Part shown: piece after piece, positions 12,478-21,704 of the stretch | Layout: each line of letters opens with the position of its first letter | Numbering within the stretch: position 1 is the stretch's first letter | DNA from: Gracilimonas sp. | Lineage (GTDB): Bacteria; Bacteroidota; Rhodothermia; Balneolales; Balneolaceae | Assembly (NCBI RefSeq): GCF_017641085.1 | Contig: NZ_JAEPPI010000003.1 | Coordinates: 510,894 to 574,893, forward strand | DNA length: 64,000 nucleotides | Reading direction: 5' to 3' | The notes under the pieces: generated by a model | Told to the model about the DNA's origin: nothing | Databases searched by the model: none | Seen by the model: the letters and a program-made list of their open reading frames with translations, nothing else | Position numbers and translations under genes: made by a program

Positions 12478-13149
12478 ATGGAAAATTTTAAAAGAGGACG
12501 TTTTGAATGGCAGATGCTGGAGCTTCCGGATGGAATAACCACCTCCAATGGAAACTGGTATCATATTACACGGGATGGAATTGAGAAATACGTGCCGGGC
12601 TTGCTGAAAGAAAAACCCCTGGAACAAATCATTCAGGAAGCCGATGCCTGGGTGAAAAGCTCTAACGGGCTGGCACTGATGCTTTACTTCATCCTCGTTT
12701 ATGCTACCGTTGATGCGTTATGGGCTTTTATAATTTCGTTGGCTGTTTATTTTCTGTGGTACTTTAATACCGGTGTGTTTGTGAATGTGATTTCCACACC
12801 GATTGCCCGCTTGCTGAATAAAGACGGATTCATCTATACCGTTTCCGGGGTATTCCTGATTGGGATTAGTCTTAACGACTTAATAGCCGGTGTCGGGATA
12901 AGCGTTGAGTTTAATGCACTTTGGTATGGATTAGGACTGTTCTTTTTGTTCAAAGTGGGGTTGTTGTCTCTTCTTATTCAATTTGTTCGAAATAAGTTCT
13001 TCGATAAACCAAAAGTCCCCAAACCGGACCGTATTCTGAATATGCTGCTCATCCGATATGGAATGAAACACGGTATTTTAACCGGGAAAATCGAGGATAT
13101 GGAAAAAGAGCTTATCCGTATAGCCAATTATCATAAGGGGAAGAAGTAA
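12478..13149 (+). CDS. Conserved membrane protein, function unknown
   Basis: The ATG at 12478 gives 223 residues; an in-frame TTG two codons upstream is less likely. The N-terminal 60 residues are soluble. Hydrophobic segments follow at about 65-85, 90-107, 122-140 and 150-172, and the C-terminus is basic and soluble. No family is recognised. It lies 30 bases after comF and may share its transcript. Confidence 0.72.
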   Translation: MENFKRGRFEWQMLELPDGITTSNGNWYHITRDGIEKYVPGLLKEKPLEQIIQEADAWVKSSNGLALMLYFILVYATVDALWAFIISLAVYFLWYFNTGVFVNVISTPIARLLNKDGFIYTVSGVFLIGISLNDLIAGVGISVEFNALWYGLGLFFLFKVGLLSLLIQFVRNKFFDKPKVPKPDRILNMLLIRYGMKHGILTGKIEDMEKELIRIANYHKGKK

Positions 13150-13277
13150 GGTCGGGCGAATAGCTTTTCATTTGATCCTTTAATCTCGATCCTCAACAAA
13201 GCACTGGAATGAGGGCAAGGTAATCCCGGTCATCCCAAAAATCCTGTAAATCAAGGTTAAAAAAAGAGGGACATGGT
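13150..13277. other. Intergenic region with degenerate repeat-like sequence
   Basis: There is no gene in this gap between convergent genes. Sequence around 13223-13262 (CCCGGTCATCCC and AATCCTGTAAATC) resembles decayed intergenic repeat words seen in related genomes, but no complete arms can be paired. No terminator is obvious. Confidence 0.3.
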
Positions 13278-13802
13278 CTACAAATACTTCTCCCGAATAA
13301 TCTCTTTATGATGCAGCTCGTGGCCGGCAATGATGAAAGGGATAGAACGGACCGTAAACTCCACACCGCTGGCAGTGCCTTTCAGGGAAATCATCTCTTT
13401 GGTCATGTTCTGGAAAAGGTGAATGGTGGAAATGCGGACGGCTAAATATTCATTCGCGAGGTTGTGGATGGTCCGGCTGTTGTAATTGGAATACTTCACA
13501 TAATCATCCTGCTCCATGGAGGGAAGCGGATTTGGGTCGCGGCGGGAAAAAGCCAGCCCGCGATAACTAAACACCCGTTCGGTTTCTATTATGTGGCCGA
13601 TTACCTGCTTTACCGTCCATTTGCCTTCCGCGTATGCATGGAAAGCTTTATCACCGGGTATGGCATTGATAAAGGTGTACATTTCATGCATTTGAGTATT
13701 CAGCGTTTCGATAATGTTCCCCTTGGGAACGTGAGAAACGTAATCTGCATAGTAATGCGCATACTCTGAACTTGACGGGTATTCGTTATCCCAGGCTGAC
13801 AT
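13278..13802 (-). CDS. DinB family protein
   Basis: This 174-residue protein matches the DinB/YfiT-like four-helix bundle, a putative metal-binding family that often has thiol-transferase or unknown activity. Candidate ligands are the histidines of VKQVIGHIIETE and of GHELHHKE near the C-terminus, at the usual spacing. It stands alone; a terminator follows the convergently oriented M16 genes' end nearby. The biochemical role is unknown. Confidence 0.8.
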   Translation of the reverse strand: MSAWDNEYPSSSEYAHYYADYVSHVPKGNIIETLNTQMHEMYTFINAIPGDKAFHAYAEGKWTVKQVIGHIIETERVFSYRGLAFSRRDPNPLPSMEQDDYVKYSNYNSRTIHNLANEYLAVRISTIHLFQNMTKEMISLKGTASGVEFTVRSIPFIIAGHELHHKEIIREKYL

Positions 13803-13845
13803 GGTGTATCTCCTCTATAAATTTTAACAACCAATTATATATAGC

Positions 13846-13883
13846 TAAAAAAATCCCGCATCTCAATTAAGAAATGCGGGATT
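13846..13883 (-). terminator. Rho-independent terminator after the M16 peptidase genes
   Basis: On the minus strand, the 10-bp stem AATCCCGCAT / ATGCGGGATT with a 12-base loop is followed by a run of seven T residues. It lies 22 bases past the stop of the second M16 gene and reads in that direction. Confidence 0.88.
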
Positions 13884-13904
13884 GAAATTAGTCAGTGAAA
13901 ACGA

Positions 13905-15977
13905 CTATTCAGGAATAGAGTGACTTTCAACCGTCAGTTCTGCAGCTACCTGCTCGTCAACATAGGTAACGACGGAATAAGCATACATAACACCGCCGGC
14001 TTCGTTCCAGTCAGAATACACGCTTTTAGCTTCCTGTCGTTGTCCGGTTTGAGGGTTCATCTCGGTATAACGGCTCATATGAGGAAGTCCGGTTTCCTGA
14101 TCAAGCAGGTAAGTTACCTTAACCTGATCGTTGGTCATTCTAACAACCGCATAATCTTCTCCGTCAACGGTTTCATCACCAAGGTATTCAGCCTGAATAT
14201 CCTCGTGGTTGATGGCTATGGAGAGGTAATTACGCTTCATTTCATTCAGCATAGGCTTGGCCATTTGTGGAGGTAGCTGCCGCTGCTGTCCGCCCATCTG
14301 CATGGTTCCACTTCCGTCTTTGAAGCTCATGGTCATTTGACCCTGTGGCGTTGTCAGGTTTCGTTCGGTGGAGTAATCCGCGAAGTTGGTGACCGAAGAA
14401 TTTTGGATATCCATATCACCCATAGGTGTTTTCTGCGTGATTACAGATTTTTCCTGAATGGAAACCACATCACTACCCGGTTCCACCAGGGCATTGGCCA
14501 TTTTTTCGAGCCATTCTTTTCCTTTGGTGGCATCACCGTCCACCACCGGTTCATCTGAGCCCGGCTCCGGAATGGTAATATCAACTTCATTTACATCACC
14601 AAATTGCTGCAGCTGATCTCCGATTTCATCTTTGTTGCCAACCACCATAATCTGCAGGTAGTCGGGATTTAAGTATTCTTTGGCAACGCGCTGAACATCT
14701 TCAATGGTTGTGTTCTTTACGCCCTCAATGTATTGATCAAAAGCATCCCCGGGCAGACCTCGGTAATCATACGACATCTGCTGGCTGAGCACTTCCTCAT
14801 AGCTGTCGTACTCAAACACCGATGAGTTCAGGATTTGATCTTTGGTATCCTGCAATTCTTTTTTGGTGATGGGTTCATTCTGAAGACGGCGAATTTGCTC
14901 GATGACTGCTTCGATGGCTTCAGCGGTTGTAGAGCTCTTGGTAGATACGCCGGCAAAGAAAAATCCGGGGTAGAAGGAGTTCATGCTGTACTGACCAAAG
15001 GCCGAATAGGCGAGCCCCATTTCAGTTCGGATAACCTGCATCAACCGGCCGGAAAAACCACCACTAAGTACACGGTTCATTACCTGAATTTGCGGATAAT
15101 CAGGATTGTCGCGCATACCACCCAGGTGACCCATCAGGATGAAGCTCTGGTTCACATCCGACTTGTGAGCAAAGTTGATAGTGCTTTGTGGCTCATAATC
15201 AACTTCTGGGAAATCGAGAGAGGTTTCCTCGCCGGAAGGAATGTTGCTAAAAGCTTCTTCCAGTTTTTGCTTCATTTCGGAAGCATCGAAATCACCAACC
15301 ACACCAATCATCATGTTTTCAGATACAAAATGATCTTTATGGAAATTAACAATGTCTTCGCGGGTGATGTTGTCGATGGTTTCATATTCCGTTGTTCGGG
15401 CATACACCGATTCAGGACCATAAATCAGCTTCTGGAATTCGCGAACCCCTACACTTTGCGAATTGTCATTTCGCCGTGAAATGCTACTTTTGGTCTGAGT
15501 TTTTGCAAGCTCAATTTTGTCATCCGGAAAAGCCGGATTGGTAAGCAGGTCGATGAAAATGGGAAGCAGTTCATCAAAATCCTCTGCCAGCACATTCATC
15601 CAGGCACTGCCGGAAGTAAACCCAATACCCGTTTCCATACTTGCAGCTTTATTTTCAAGCAGTACGTTGAGGGAATCAGCAGGGATAGACTGTGTTCCCC
15701 CTGAGCGGATAACGGTTCCGGTAATGGAAGCCAGGCCTTCTTTTTCGGCAGACACTAAAACGCCCCCGGTTTTAATATTCACCCGTATCTCGATTAGTGG
15801 AAGCTCGGTGTCTTCCAGTAAATAGTAGGTGATGCCATTATCGGCCGTGTAAGTTTCTACCTCAGGAACCTGAAAGCTGTTCAGTTCCGGGTATTTGATC
15901 TCATCGTACTTCTTTTGTGCAAAAAGCGCAGAACTTGTGAGTGCTAACGCGAGGCACAAAAGACTTAATCTTTTCAT
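13905..15977 (-). CDS. M16 peptidase-like protein lacking the zinc motif, with C-terminal extension
   Basis: The ATG at 15977 gives 690 residues starting with a signal peptide (MKRLSLLCLALA..., cleavage near FAQ). ATGs at 15989 and 16004 are alternatives. The M16 fold is present (NMMIGVVGDFD, GLAYSAFGQYS), but the HxxEH zinc motif is absent at the expected place, which reads EGLASITGTV. It is therefore the catalytically inert half of a two-subunit M16 peptidase. About 200 extra C-terminal residues, rich in Met and Gln and then beta-strand-like, resemble a LolA/outer-membrane lipoprotein-sorting type domain; that last assignment is tentative. The active partner is immediately upstream. Confidence 0.85.
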   Translation of the reverse strand: MKRLSLLCLALALTSSALFAQKKYDEIKYPELNSFQVPEVETYTADNGITYYLLEDTELPLIEIRVNIKTGGVLVSAEKEGLASITGTVIRSGGTQSIPADSLNVLLENKAASMETGIGFTSGSAWMNVLAEDFDELLPIFIDLLTNPAFPDDKIELAKTQTKSSISRRNDNSQSVGVREFQKLIYGPESVYARTTEYETIDNITREDIVNFHKDHFVSENMMIGVVGDFDASEMKQKLEEAFSNIPSGEETSLDFPEVDYEPQSTINFAHKSDVNQSFILMGHLGGMRDNPDYPQIQVMNRVLSGGFSGRLMQVIRTEMGLAYSAFGQYSMNSFYPGFFFAGVSTKSSTTAEAIEAVIEQIRRLQNEPITKKELQDTKDQILNSSVFEYDSYEEVLSQQMSYDYRGLPGDAFDQYIEGVKNTTIEDVQRVAKEYLNPDYLQIMVVGNKDEIGDQLQQFGDVNEVDITIPEPGSDEPVVDGDATKGKEWLEKMANALVEPGSDVVSIQEKSVITQKTPMGDMDIQNSSVTNFADYSTERNLTTPQGQMTMSFKDGSGTMQMGGQQRQLPPQMAKPMLNEMKRNYLSIAINHEDIQAEYLGDETVDGEDYAVVRMTNDQVKVTYLLDQETGLPHMSRYTEMNPQTGQRQEAKSVYSDWNEAGGVMYAYSVVTYVDEQVAAELTVESHSIPE

Positions 15978-16020
15978 AGTTGTAATCATCTTTCCAGCAT
16001 CCATTCTTTTAAAAATTCTG

Positions 16021-17544
16021 TTATTGATTCGCATCTGCAACCTCCCCGGCCGGAGCATTCACAATGGAACCTACCGTTAGGTTTTCTTTCACTAAATATT
16101 TCTTCGCCACGCGCTGAATATCTTCAATCGTCACCGCTTCAAGGTCTTCAAGGTTGGTGAATACTTTTCTCCAGTCGCCTTGCAGTGATTGGGCCTGCCC
16201 AAGTCGTACAGCGAGGCCTGAGTTGGAATCAAGGCCACGAATTAACCCGGCGCGTGCATTGGTTCGAACGCGATCCAGTTCTTCCTGTGTGATTTCACCG
16301 TTCTTGATTTTTTCCAGCTCCTCGTAGATGGCAGTTTCGAGAGTGTCGGTGTCATAGCCGCGGTTCGGTACGGCTAACAGGGCGAACATGCTCTCATATT
16401 TGGTTCCCGGAACCCCATTTAGATTTTGGAAGCCCAGAGCCACCTGCTCCTTTTCAACAAGGCGTTTGTACAATTTGGAAGTCCTTCCGCCTACTAAAAT
16501 ATTACTAAGCAGATTTAAGGCATTGTGATCAGGATGCTGATCGTTCACCGTATGATATCCCAATAACAAAAATGGCTGGGATTGCTGCTCGATGGTGAAT
16601 CTTTTTTCTGCAATTTGCTCAGGTTCTTCGGTGTAGATCGGAGGAGGGGTAGGGCCTTTCTTCAACCGCCCAAAATAGGTTTTTGCCAGTTTCCGAACTT
16701 CATTCGGGTCCACATCACCGGCAATGGCAATGGTGATGTTGTTGGGTACATAATAGGTCTCATAAAACTCACGTGCATCTTCCATCGTTGTTGCGGTGAT
16801 GTCAGAATGCCAGCCGATGTTTGGAGTGCCGTATGGGTGAGCTTTATAGGCAGTCGTCAGAAAAGCCTCGTATAGTTTCCCAACCGGACTTGATTCATAA
16901 CTTGATCGGCGTTCTTCACGAACCACTTCTTTTTCTTTATAGAACTCGCGGAACACCGGATTCAGAAAGCGGTCAGATTCCAGGCTGAACCAAAGCTCAA
17001 TTCGGTTTTCCGGAAGGCTGTAGAAATAGTTGGTGCGGTCGGCACTGGTGGTGGCATTCATTCCCGTACCCCCGTTGCGATTCACAATTTCAGAAAACTC
17101 ATTGTTAACCACATACTGTCCGGCTTCTTCCTGAAGGGCTTCAAACTCGCTCCAAAGCTCGTTAATTCTTGTAGAATCAGGATTGATGGAGTGTTTTTCT
17201 TCCAGCCACTTCTGGTAGGTAGCATCCAGTTTCTGAAGTACCTTCTTTTCTTTTTTCCAGTTGCTGGTTCCCACGTCATGAGTTCCTTTAAAGGCCATGT
17301 GCTCAAAAACGTGAGCAAGACCGGAATTCCCAAGTGGGTTGTTTGCACCCCCAACGTTTACATAGGTAGCAAAACTGACTACCGGAGCAACCGGACGTTC
17401 TATGACAACAAATGTAAGTCCGTTATCGAGGGTGAACTCGGTTACTTTCTCTTCAAACTCCTCAAGGTACTGTGCCTGTACACCCGAAAACGAAATGGCG
17501 AGCAACAGCAATGAGGTTGCTAATATTTTCTCTGTTATTTTCAT
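16021..17544 (-). CDS. M16 family zinc peptidase, active subunit
   Basis: This 507-residue exported peptidase has a signal peptide (residues 1-24, ending VQA) and the inverted zinc motif HVFEH (H78, E81, H82). The downstream glutamate of the zinc site lies in the EKEVVREERR segment. It would degrade peptides in the periplasm or outside the cell. The gap to the next gene is short and that gene encodes an inactive paralogue, the usual arrangement of heterodimeric M16B peptidases. The two probably form one closed chamber. Confidence 0.9.
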   Translation of the reverse strand: MKITEKILATSLLLLAISFSGVQAQYLEEFEEKVTEFTLDNGLTFVVIERPVAPVVSFATYVNVGGANNPLGNSGLAHVFEHMAFKGTHDVGTSNWKKEKKVLQKLDATYQKWLEEKHSINPDSTRINELWSEFEALQEEAGQYVVNNEFSEIVNRNGGTGMNATTSADRTNYFYSLPENRIELWFSLESDRFLNPVFREFYKEKEVVREERRSSYESSPVGKLYEAFLTTAYKAHPYGTPNIGWHSDITATTMEDAREFYETYYVPNNITIAIAGDVDPNEVRKLAKTYFGRLKKGPTPPPIYTEEPEQIAEKRFTIEQQSQPFLLLGYHTVNDQHPDHNALNLLSNILVGGRTSKLYKRLVEKEQVALGFQNLNGVPGTKYESMFALLAVPNRGYDTDTLETAIYEELEKIKNGEITQEELDRVRTNARAGLIRGLDSNSGLAVRLGQAQSLQGDWRKVFTNLEDLEAVTIEDIQRVAKKYLVKENLTVGSIVNAPAGEVADANQ

Positions 17545-17601
17545 TAGATCAATACAATTAGTGAATAGTGATTAGATACTCGGAAAATGATGTTTTCATT
17601 A

Positions 17602-18387
17602 CTATTTAGCAAATACAGGAGAAAATTCTTTTAACGGTAGTCCATCTTTATAGGAACCGTTCTCGTCCTCATTTCGGTATAGTTCCATCACGTAAGAAAC
17701 ATGAGCCGGATTGTAATACCTTTTTTGGAAATACACTTTTTTATCTCCGGTTGTACGAGAACAGCGGTCTATTTCCAGTAAAGCACTTCCCGGGTCCAGG
17801 TTCAGGTGTTTGGCAATGGATTCATCAGCGTTTGTTGCCGTGATCCGGTAGCTGCCTCCCTGGATCAGAATTTCGTACTTATCCTCAAACACATCATAGA
17901 TGGTTTGGGTAGTGAGGTCCTCATCAAACAACAGCTGTCCATACCCGGGTGGCAGCCAGGTGATATCGAAGGCAACCGGTTTTCCGTTGGCAAGCCTGAC
18001 CCGCTTTATTTGGATGAGTTTCATATCCGGGCGCAGCTGAAGCACTTCATTCACTTCGGGGACGGGGTCTACCCGATTGAGGGAAATAAGCCTGGAACTG
18101 CTTTGCAAGCCTGCCTGCTTCATGTCCTCGGAGAAATCAGTAAGACGAACCAGGGAGTTTTTCAGTTTTTGATCGCTTACAAAAGCCCCGACTCCCTGTT
18201 TCCGGTAAATCAGGCCTTCATTTTCCAGGGTAGATAATGCATGGCGAACGGTAACCCGGCTCACCTTAAAGTAATCACATAATCGGTTTTCTGAAGGAAG
18301 CTGGTCGCCGGGCTCATATTCCGTTCCGGTGATCTCATCGCGCAGTTTTGTAGCTACTTTTTCGTGTTTTGAATTAAAGTCAGACAT
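17602..18387 (-). CDS. GntR/HutC family transcriptional regulator with UTRA domain
   Basis: This 261-residue protein has an N-terminal winged helix (residues about 5-75; LPSENRLCDYFKVSRVTVRHAL) and a C-terminal UTRA effector-binding domain. Such regulators usually repress a neighbouring operon and release DNA on binding a small ligand. It is divergent from the sulfur gene set starting at 18507. A 22-bp palindrome sits between them, so autoregulation and control of that operon are likely. The effector is unknown; most HutC members sense sugars, amino acids or phosphonates, so a sulfur role would be unusual. Confidence 0.88.
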   Translation of the reverse strand: MSDFNSKHEKVATKLRDEITGTEYEPGDQLPSENRLCDYFKVSRVTVRHALSTLENEGLIYRKQGVGAFVSDQKLKNSLVRLTDFSEDMKQAGLQSSSRLISLNRVDPVPEVNEVLQLRPDMKLIQIKRVRLANGKPVAFDITWLPPGYGQLLFDEDLTTQTIYDVFEDKYEILIQGGSYRITATNADESIAKHLNLDPGSALLEIDRCSRTTGDKKVYFQKRYYNPAHVSYVMELYRNEDENGSYKDGLPLKEFSPVFAK

Positions 18388-18423
18388 AATGAATTCATGA
18401 ATTGCAATGGAGATGAAAGATAC

Positions 18424-18445
18424 TTGTTATAACATGTTGTAACAA
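18424..18445. promoter_or_regulatory. Palindromic operator candidate for the GntR regulator
   Basis: A 22-base palindrome with one mismatched pair (half-sites TTGTTATAACA and TGTTGTAACAA) lies in the 119-base divergent region between the GntR gene and the YeeE gene. GntR-family sites are commonly short AT-rich palindromes with GT...AC ends, which fits. It is 37 bases upstream of the GntR start codon and 61 bases upstream of the YeeE start. Confidence 0.6.
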
Positions 18446-18506
18446 ATTAATTCAGCTTCTTATCATTGTCACGAATCAAAAAGACATTCATCAAATAAGA
18501 TCAAAA

Positions 18507-19070
18507 ATGACAGAACTATTCACTCAGCCAATTCCCTGGTATGTGGCCGGCCCGCTTATAGGCCTGATGCTTCCGCTGCTTTGGGTTATTGGAAACAAAA
18601 CTTTTGGAATATCATCCAGCTTCCGGCATGCTTGTGCATCCATGGTTCCTTCTAAGGTGGAATATTTTAATTACGACTGGATTAAAGAAGGCGCCTGGAA
18701 TCTGAAACTCGTAGCCGGAGTGTTAATCGGTGGAGTAATTGCCGGATTTACCAACGGCGGAGATTACACCGTTCAAATTTCCGAAGCTACCAAATCAGAA
18801 CTCACAGCTTTGGGCATCAGTAACTTCACCAGTTTGATTCCCCTCGAAATCTTTAATTGGTCGAATATTGTAAGTCCGGCCGGTTTTGTATTGATGATTT
18901 TAGGCGGCTTTCTCGTTGGCTTTGGGGCACGTTATGCGGGCGGATGTACTTCCGGCCATGCCATTACAGGCTTGGCTACCCTACAAAAAGCCTCTTTGAT
19001 TGCCGTTATCGGTTTCTTTATCGGTGGGTTGATAACAACCTATGCCATTCTACCACTCATTCTAAATTAA
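18507..19070 (+). CDS. YeeE/YedE family sulfur transporter, N-terminal half
   Basis: This 187-residue membrane protein has four or more hydrophobic segments and the family motif [11 protein letters not shown] with C147. A second cysteine lies at C43. In YeeE (TsuA) proteins such cysteines pass thiosulfate across the inner membrane by transient contacts. The usual single protein of about 350 residues is split here between this gene and the next. The pair leads a sulfur-oxidation operon. Confidence 0.88.
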   Translation: MTELFTQPIPWYVAGPLIGLMLPLLWVIGNKTFGISSSFRHACASMVPSKVEYFNYDWIKEGAWNLKLVAGVLIGGVIAGFTNGGDYTVQISEATKSELTALGISNFTSLIPLEIFNWSNIVSPAGFVLMILGGFLVGFGARYAGGCTSGHAITGLATLQKASLIAVIGFFIGGLITTYAILPLILN

Positions 19071-19080
19071 GCAGGTTATC

Positions 19081-19488
19081 ATGAGATTTATTCTATCAGG
19101 TATTGTATTTGGATTTATTCTGGTGAAATCAGAAGTGGTTTCCTGGTTCAGAATTCAGGAAATGTTCCGTTTCGATTCCATACATATGTACGGCATCATT
19201 GGACTGGCTGTAGTGGTTGGGATGATTGCCACCATGTTTATTAAAAAGTGGAATGTGAAAGATGTGAATGGAAACCCGATTTCCATCAAAGAGAAAGATA
19301 ATTCTAAAACTAAAAACTACATTATAGGCGGAACCATATTTGGCCTTGGATGGGGACTTACGGGTGCATGTCCGGGCCCCATGTATGCTTTAATCGGGAG
19401 CGGATATTTAATATTTCTGATCCCAACCTTAAGTGCTATCTTTGGCGCATTAGCATATGGATATCTGAAACCAAATCTGCCTCACTAA
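19081..19488 (+). CDS. YeeE/YedE family (DUF6691) transporter, C-terminal half
   Basis: This 135-residue membrane protein starts ten bases after its partner. It carries the second family motif, GWGLTGACPGPM with C97, and about four hydrophobic segments. Together with the preceding protein it makes up a complete YeeE/YedE-type channel. The split form is common next to MBL-rhodanese genes, which supports thiosulfate or persulfide uptake. Confidence 0.87.
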   Translation: MRFILSGIVFGFILVKSEVVSWFRIQEMFRFDSIHMYGIIGLAVVVGMIATMFIKKWNVKDVNGNPISIKEKDNSKTKNYIIGGTIFGLGWGLTGACPGPMYALIGSGYLIFLIPTLSAIFGALAYGYLKPNLPH

Positions 19489-19504
19489 ATTAATACGAAG
19501 CTTT

Positions 19505-20935
19505 ATGTTTTTTCAGCAAATATTTGAAGAGAAATTAGCACAATACGCCTACCTGATCGGTTGTCAGCGTACCGGCGAAGCCATTATTATTGATCCAATG
19601 AGGGACGTGGACCGTTATAAGGAGCTCGCCATGCAGAACAACCTCAAACTGGTAGCTGCAGCAGAAACTCACATTCATGCCGATTATTTGTCCGGCTTAC
19701 GCGAACTTGCCGAGCAAGGCCTTACCGTGTACGCCTCAGACGAAGGCGATAAGGACTGGAAATACGAGTGGCTCATGGGTAGTGATTACGATCACAAGCT
19801 ATTGAAAGACGGCGATGAGTTTTCGATAGGCAATATCAAATTTACGACGGTGTATAGTCCCGGGCACACACCTGAGCACGTCAGCTACCTGGTAACCGAT
19901 GGTGCTGCCACCGATGAACCCATGGGGATTCTATCCGGGGACTTTGTGTTTGTAGGTGATGTAGGCCGACCTGATCTGCTCGAATCAGCAGCGGGGCAGA
20001 AGGGAGCGATGAAGAGCTCAGCCAAAGTGCTGTATCAATCACTACAGAGATTTAAGGAAATGCCGGAATATCTGCAGCTTTGGCCGGGACACGGAGCCGG
20101 AAGTGCCTGTGGTAAAGCACTGGGAGCCGTGCCGGAATCAACGGTTGGATATGAGCAGCGTTTTAACGGTTCCATCCGGGCTGCAATCAGCGAGCAGGAG
20201 TTTGTGGATTATATTCTGGACGGACAGCCGGAACCACCGCTCTATTTCGCACGCATGAAGCGCGATAACAAAAAAGGGCCCAAAGTTCTGGGCGAAATGC
20301 CACACCCGGAACACATCTCCGTTGAAAAAATGATTGGTGATGTGCGGCTTGATAACGCGGTTATTGTAGATACACGAAACCGCACAGAGTTTATGAATAA
20401 GCATATTCAGGGAGCATTGCTTTCACCCATGAATAAGCAGTTCAACACCATTGTTGGCTCATATGTGAATGAAGATGAAGACATCTACCTGATCATTGAG
20501 CAGGATAAAGTGGAAGAGGCGGTAAAAGATCTGATCCGTATTGGTCTGGATAATGTGAAAGGGTATGCAACCCCGGAACAGCTTCAGGAGTTTTCTGAAA
20601 AAGGCGGTGAGCTTTTTACCACTGAAACCATTGACTTCGAAAAAGCAGAAGAATACCTGGCAACAGGAGAGGCAAACCTTCTGGATGTTCGTAAGAAATC
20701 CGAGTTTGATGAAGGCCATCATCCTGAAGCCATGAACATCGCCCATACAAGGCTGCTGGAAAGGCTCGATGAAGTCCCGAACGACAAACCAATCATGGTT
20801 CATTGTAAGTCAGGTGCACGGGCATCGGCAGCATCTGCCATGCTTGAAAGAGCCGACTATGCGGTGAAATACATTGACGACATGGTTGAACCATGGTTAG
20901 AGAAGAATAACTGGACAACTGCAGAGGCTAACTAA
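19505..20935 (+). CDS. MBL-fold persulfide dioxygenase-like protein with two rhodanese domains
   Basis: This 476-residue enzyme has an N-terminal metallo-beta-lactamase domain with HIHADY (H56, H58, D60), SPGHTPEH, a GDVGRPD segment and LWPGHGAGS. A first rhodanese domain (about 270-360) lacks the active cysteine (IYLIIEQD). A second (about 375-470) has it at C434 in HCKSGARA. This order matches CstB-like enzymes, which oxidise persulfides and move sulfane sulfur in the cytoplasm. HADY replaces the HADH of many MBL enzymes, as in ETHE1-type non-hydrolase relatives. It is co-directional with the transporters and overlaps the TauE start by one base. Confidence 0.9.
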   Translation: MFFQQIFEEKLAQYAYLIGCQRTGEAIIIDPMRDVDRYKELAMQNNLKLVAAAETHIHADYLSGLRELAEQGLTVYASDEGDKDWKYEWLMGSDYDHKLLKDGDEFSIGNIKFTTVYSPGHTPEHVSYLVTDGAATDEPMGILSGDFVFVGDVGRPDLLESAAGQKGAMKSSAKVLYQSLQRFKEMPEYLQLWPGHGAGSACGKALGAVPESTVGYEQRFNGSIRAAISEQEFVDYILDGQPEPPLYFARMKRDNKKGPKVLGEMPHPEHISVEKMIGDVRLDNAVIVDTRNRTEFMNKHIQGALLSPMNKQFNTIVGSYVNEDEDIYLIIEQDKVEEAVKDLIRIGLDNVKGYATPEQLQEFSEKGGELFTTETIDFEKAEEYLATGEANLLDVRKKSEFDEGHHPEAMNIAHTRLLERLDEVPNDKPIMVHCKSGARASAASAMLERADYAVKYIDDMVEPWLEKNNWTTAEAN

Positions 20936-21687
20936 TGTGGTTAGCCTGGTGCGGGGCCTTACTTATTGGAATATCACTTGGACTGCTTGGTTCGGGCGGG
21001 TCAATCCTTACCGTTCCGGTGCTCATCTACCTTGTAGGTGAGCCCGAAAAGCTGGCTATCGCTGAATCGTTAGGGATTGTGGCAGCTATCAGCTTTATAG
21101 GTTCTATCCCTTATGTGATAAAAAAAGAAGTTCACTGGGTAAGTCTGATCTTCTTCGGCATCCCCGGCATGATTGGTACTTATGGCGGAGCTTCTCTTTC
21201 CCAATACATCTCCGGAAATACGCAGCTGATGATTTTTGCCGGAGTGATGATCATTGCCGCTTTCATGATGATCAGGGAAAGAACAAAAATTTCGTACAAG
21301 AAACCGGCATCCATTCCGAAGTGGGTGTTAGTTATCGAAGGGTTAGCCGTGGGGGTGTTAACCGGCTTGGTTGGGGTTGGGGGAGGATTCCTTATTATCC
21401 CGGCGCTGGTACTCATAGGCGGGCTTTCGATGCGTGTGGCCGTAGGAACCAGCCTTTTGATTATTACCCTCAAAAGCATCCTGGGCTTCTACAAATACAT
21501 AGATGTGTTAGCGATGGAAGGCCTGGGCATGAACTGGGAGCTGATCGGAGTGTTCAGTCTCATTGGAATAGCCGGAAGCTTTGTGGGGAATAAAATCAGC
21601 CAAAAAGTTCCCCAGAAACAACTTAAAACCGGTTTTGGTTATTTCCTTATGGTGATGGGAGCCTATATCATTTACACGAATTTTTAA
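20935..21687 (+). CDS. TauE/SafE family anion exporter
   Basis: This 250-residue membrane protein has about eight transmembrane segments and the repeated TauE/SafE glycine motifs (GLLGSGGSI near residue 16, VGVGGGFLIIPAL near residue 146). The family moves sulfite, sulfonates or related anions. The start codon overlaps the previous stop (TAATG), so translation is coupled. In this operon it most likely exports sulfite made by the MBL-rhodanese enzyme. Confidence 0.9.
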   Translation: MWLAWCGALLIGISLGLLGSGGSILTVPVLIYLVGEPEKLAIAESLGIVAAISFIGSIPYVIKKEVHWVSLIFFGIPGMIGTYGGASLSQYISGNTQLMIFAGVMIIAAFMMIRERTKISYKKPASIPKWVLVIEGLAVGVLTGLVGVGGGFLIIPALVLIGGLSMRVAVGTSLLIITLKSILGFYKYIDVLAMEGLGMNWELIGVFSLIGIAGSFVGNKISQKVPQKQLKTGFGYFLMVMGAYIIYTNF

Positions 21688-21704
21688 TAATAACAGGATC
21701 AATT

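Noticed and set aside
14835-15479. Plus-strand 214-residue frame inside the M16 gene
   Set aside because: It lies wholly opposite a strongly supported coding sequence and its composition has no family features.
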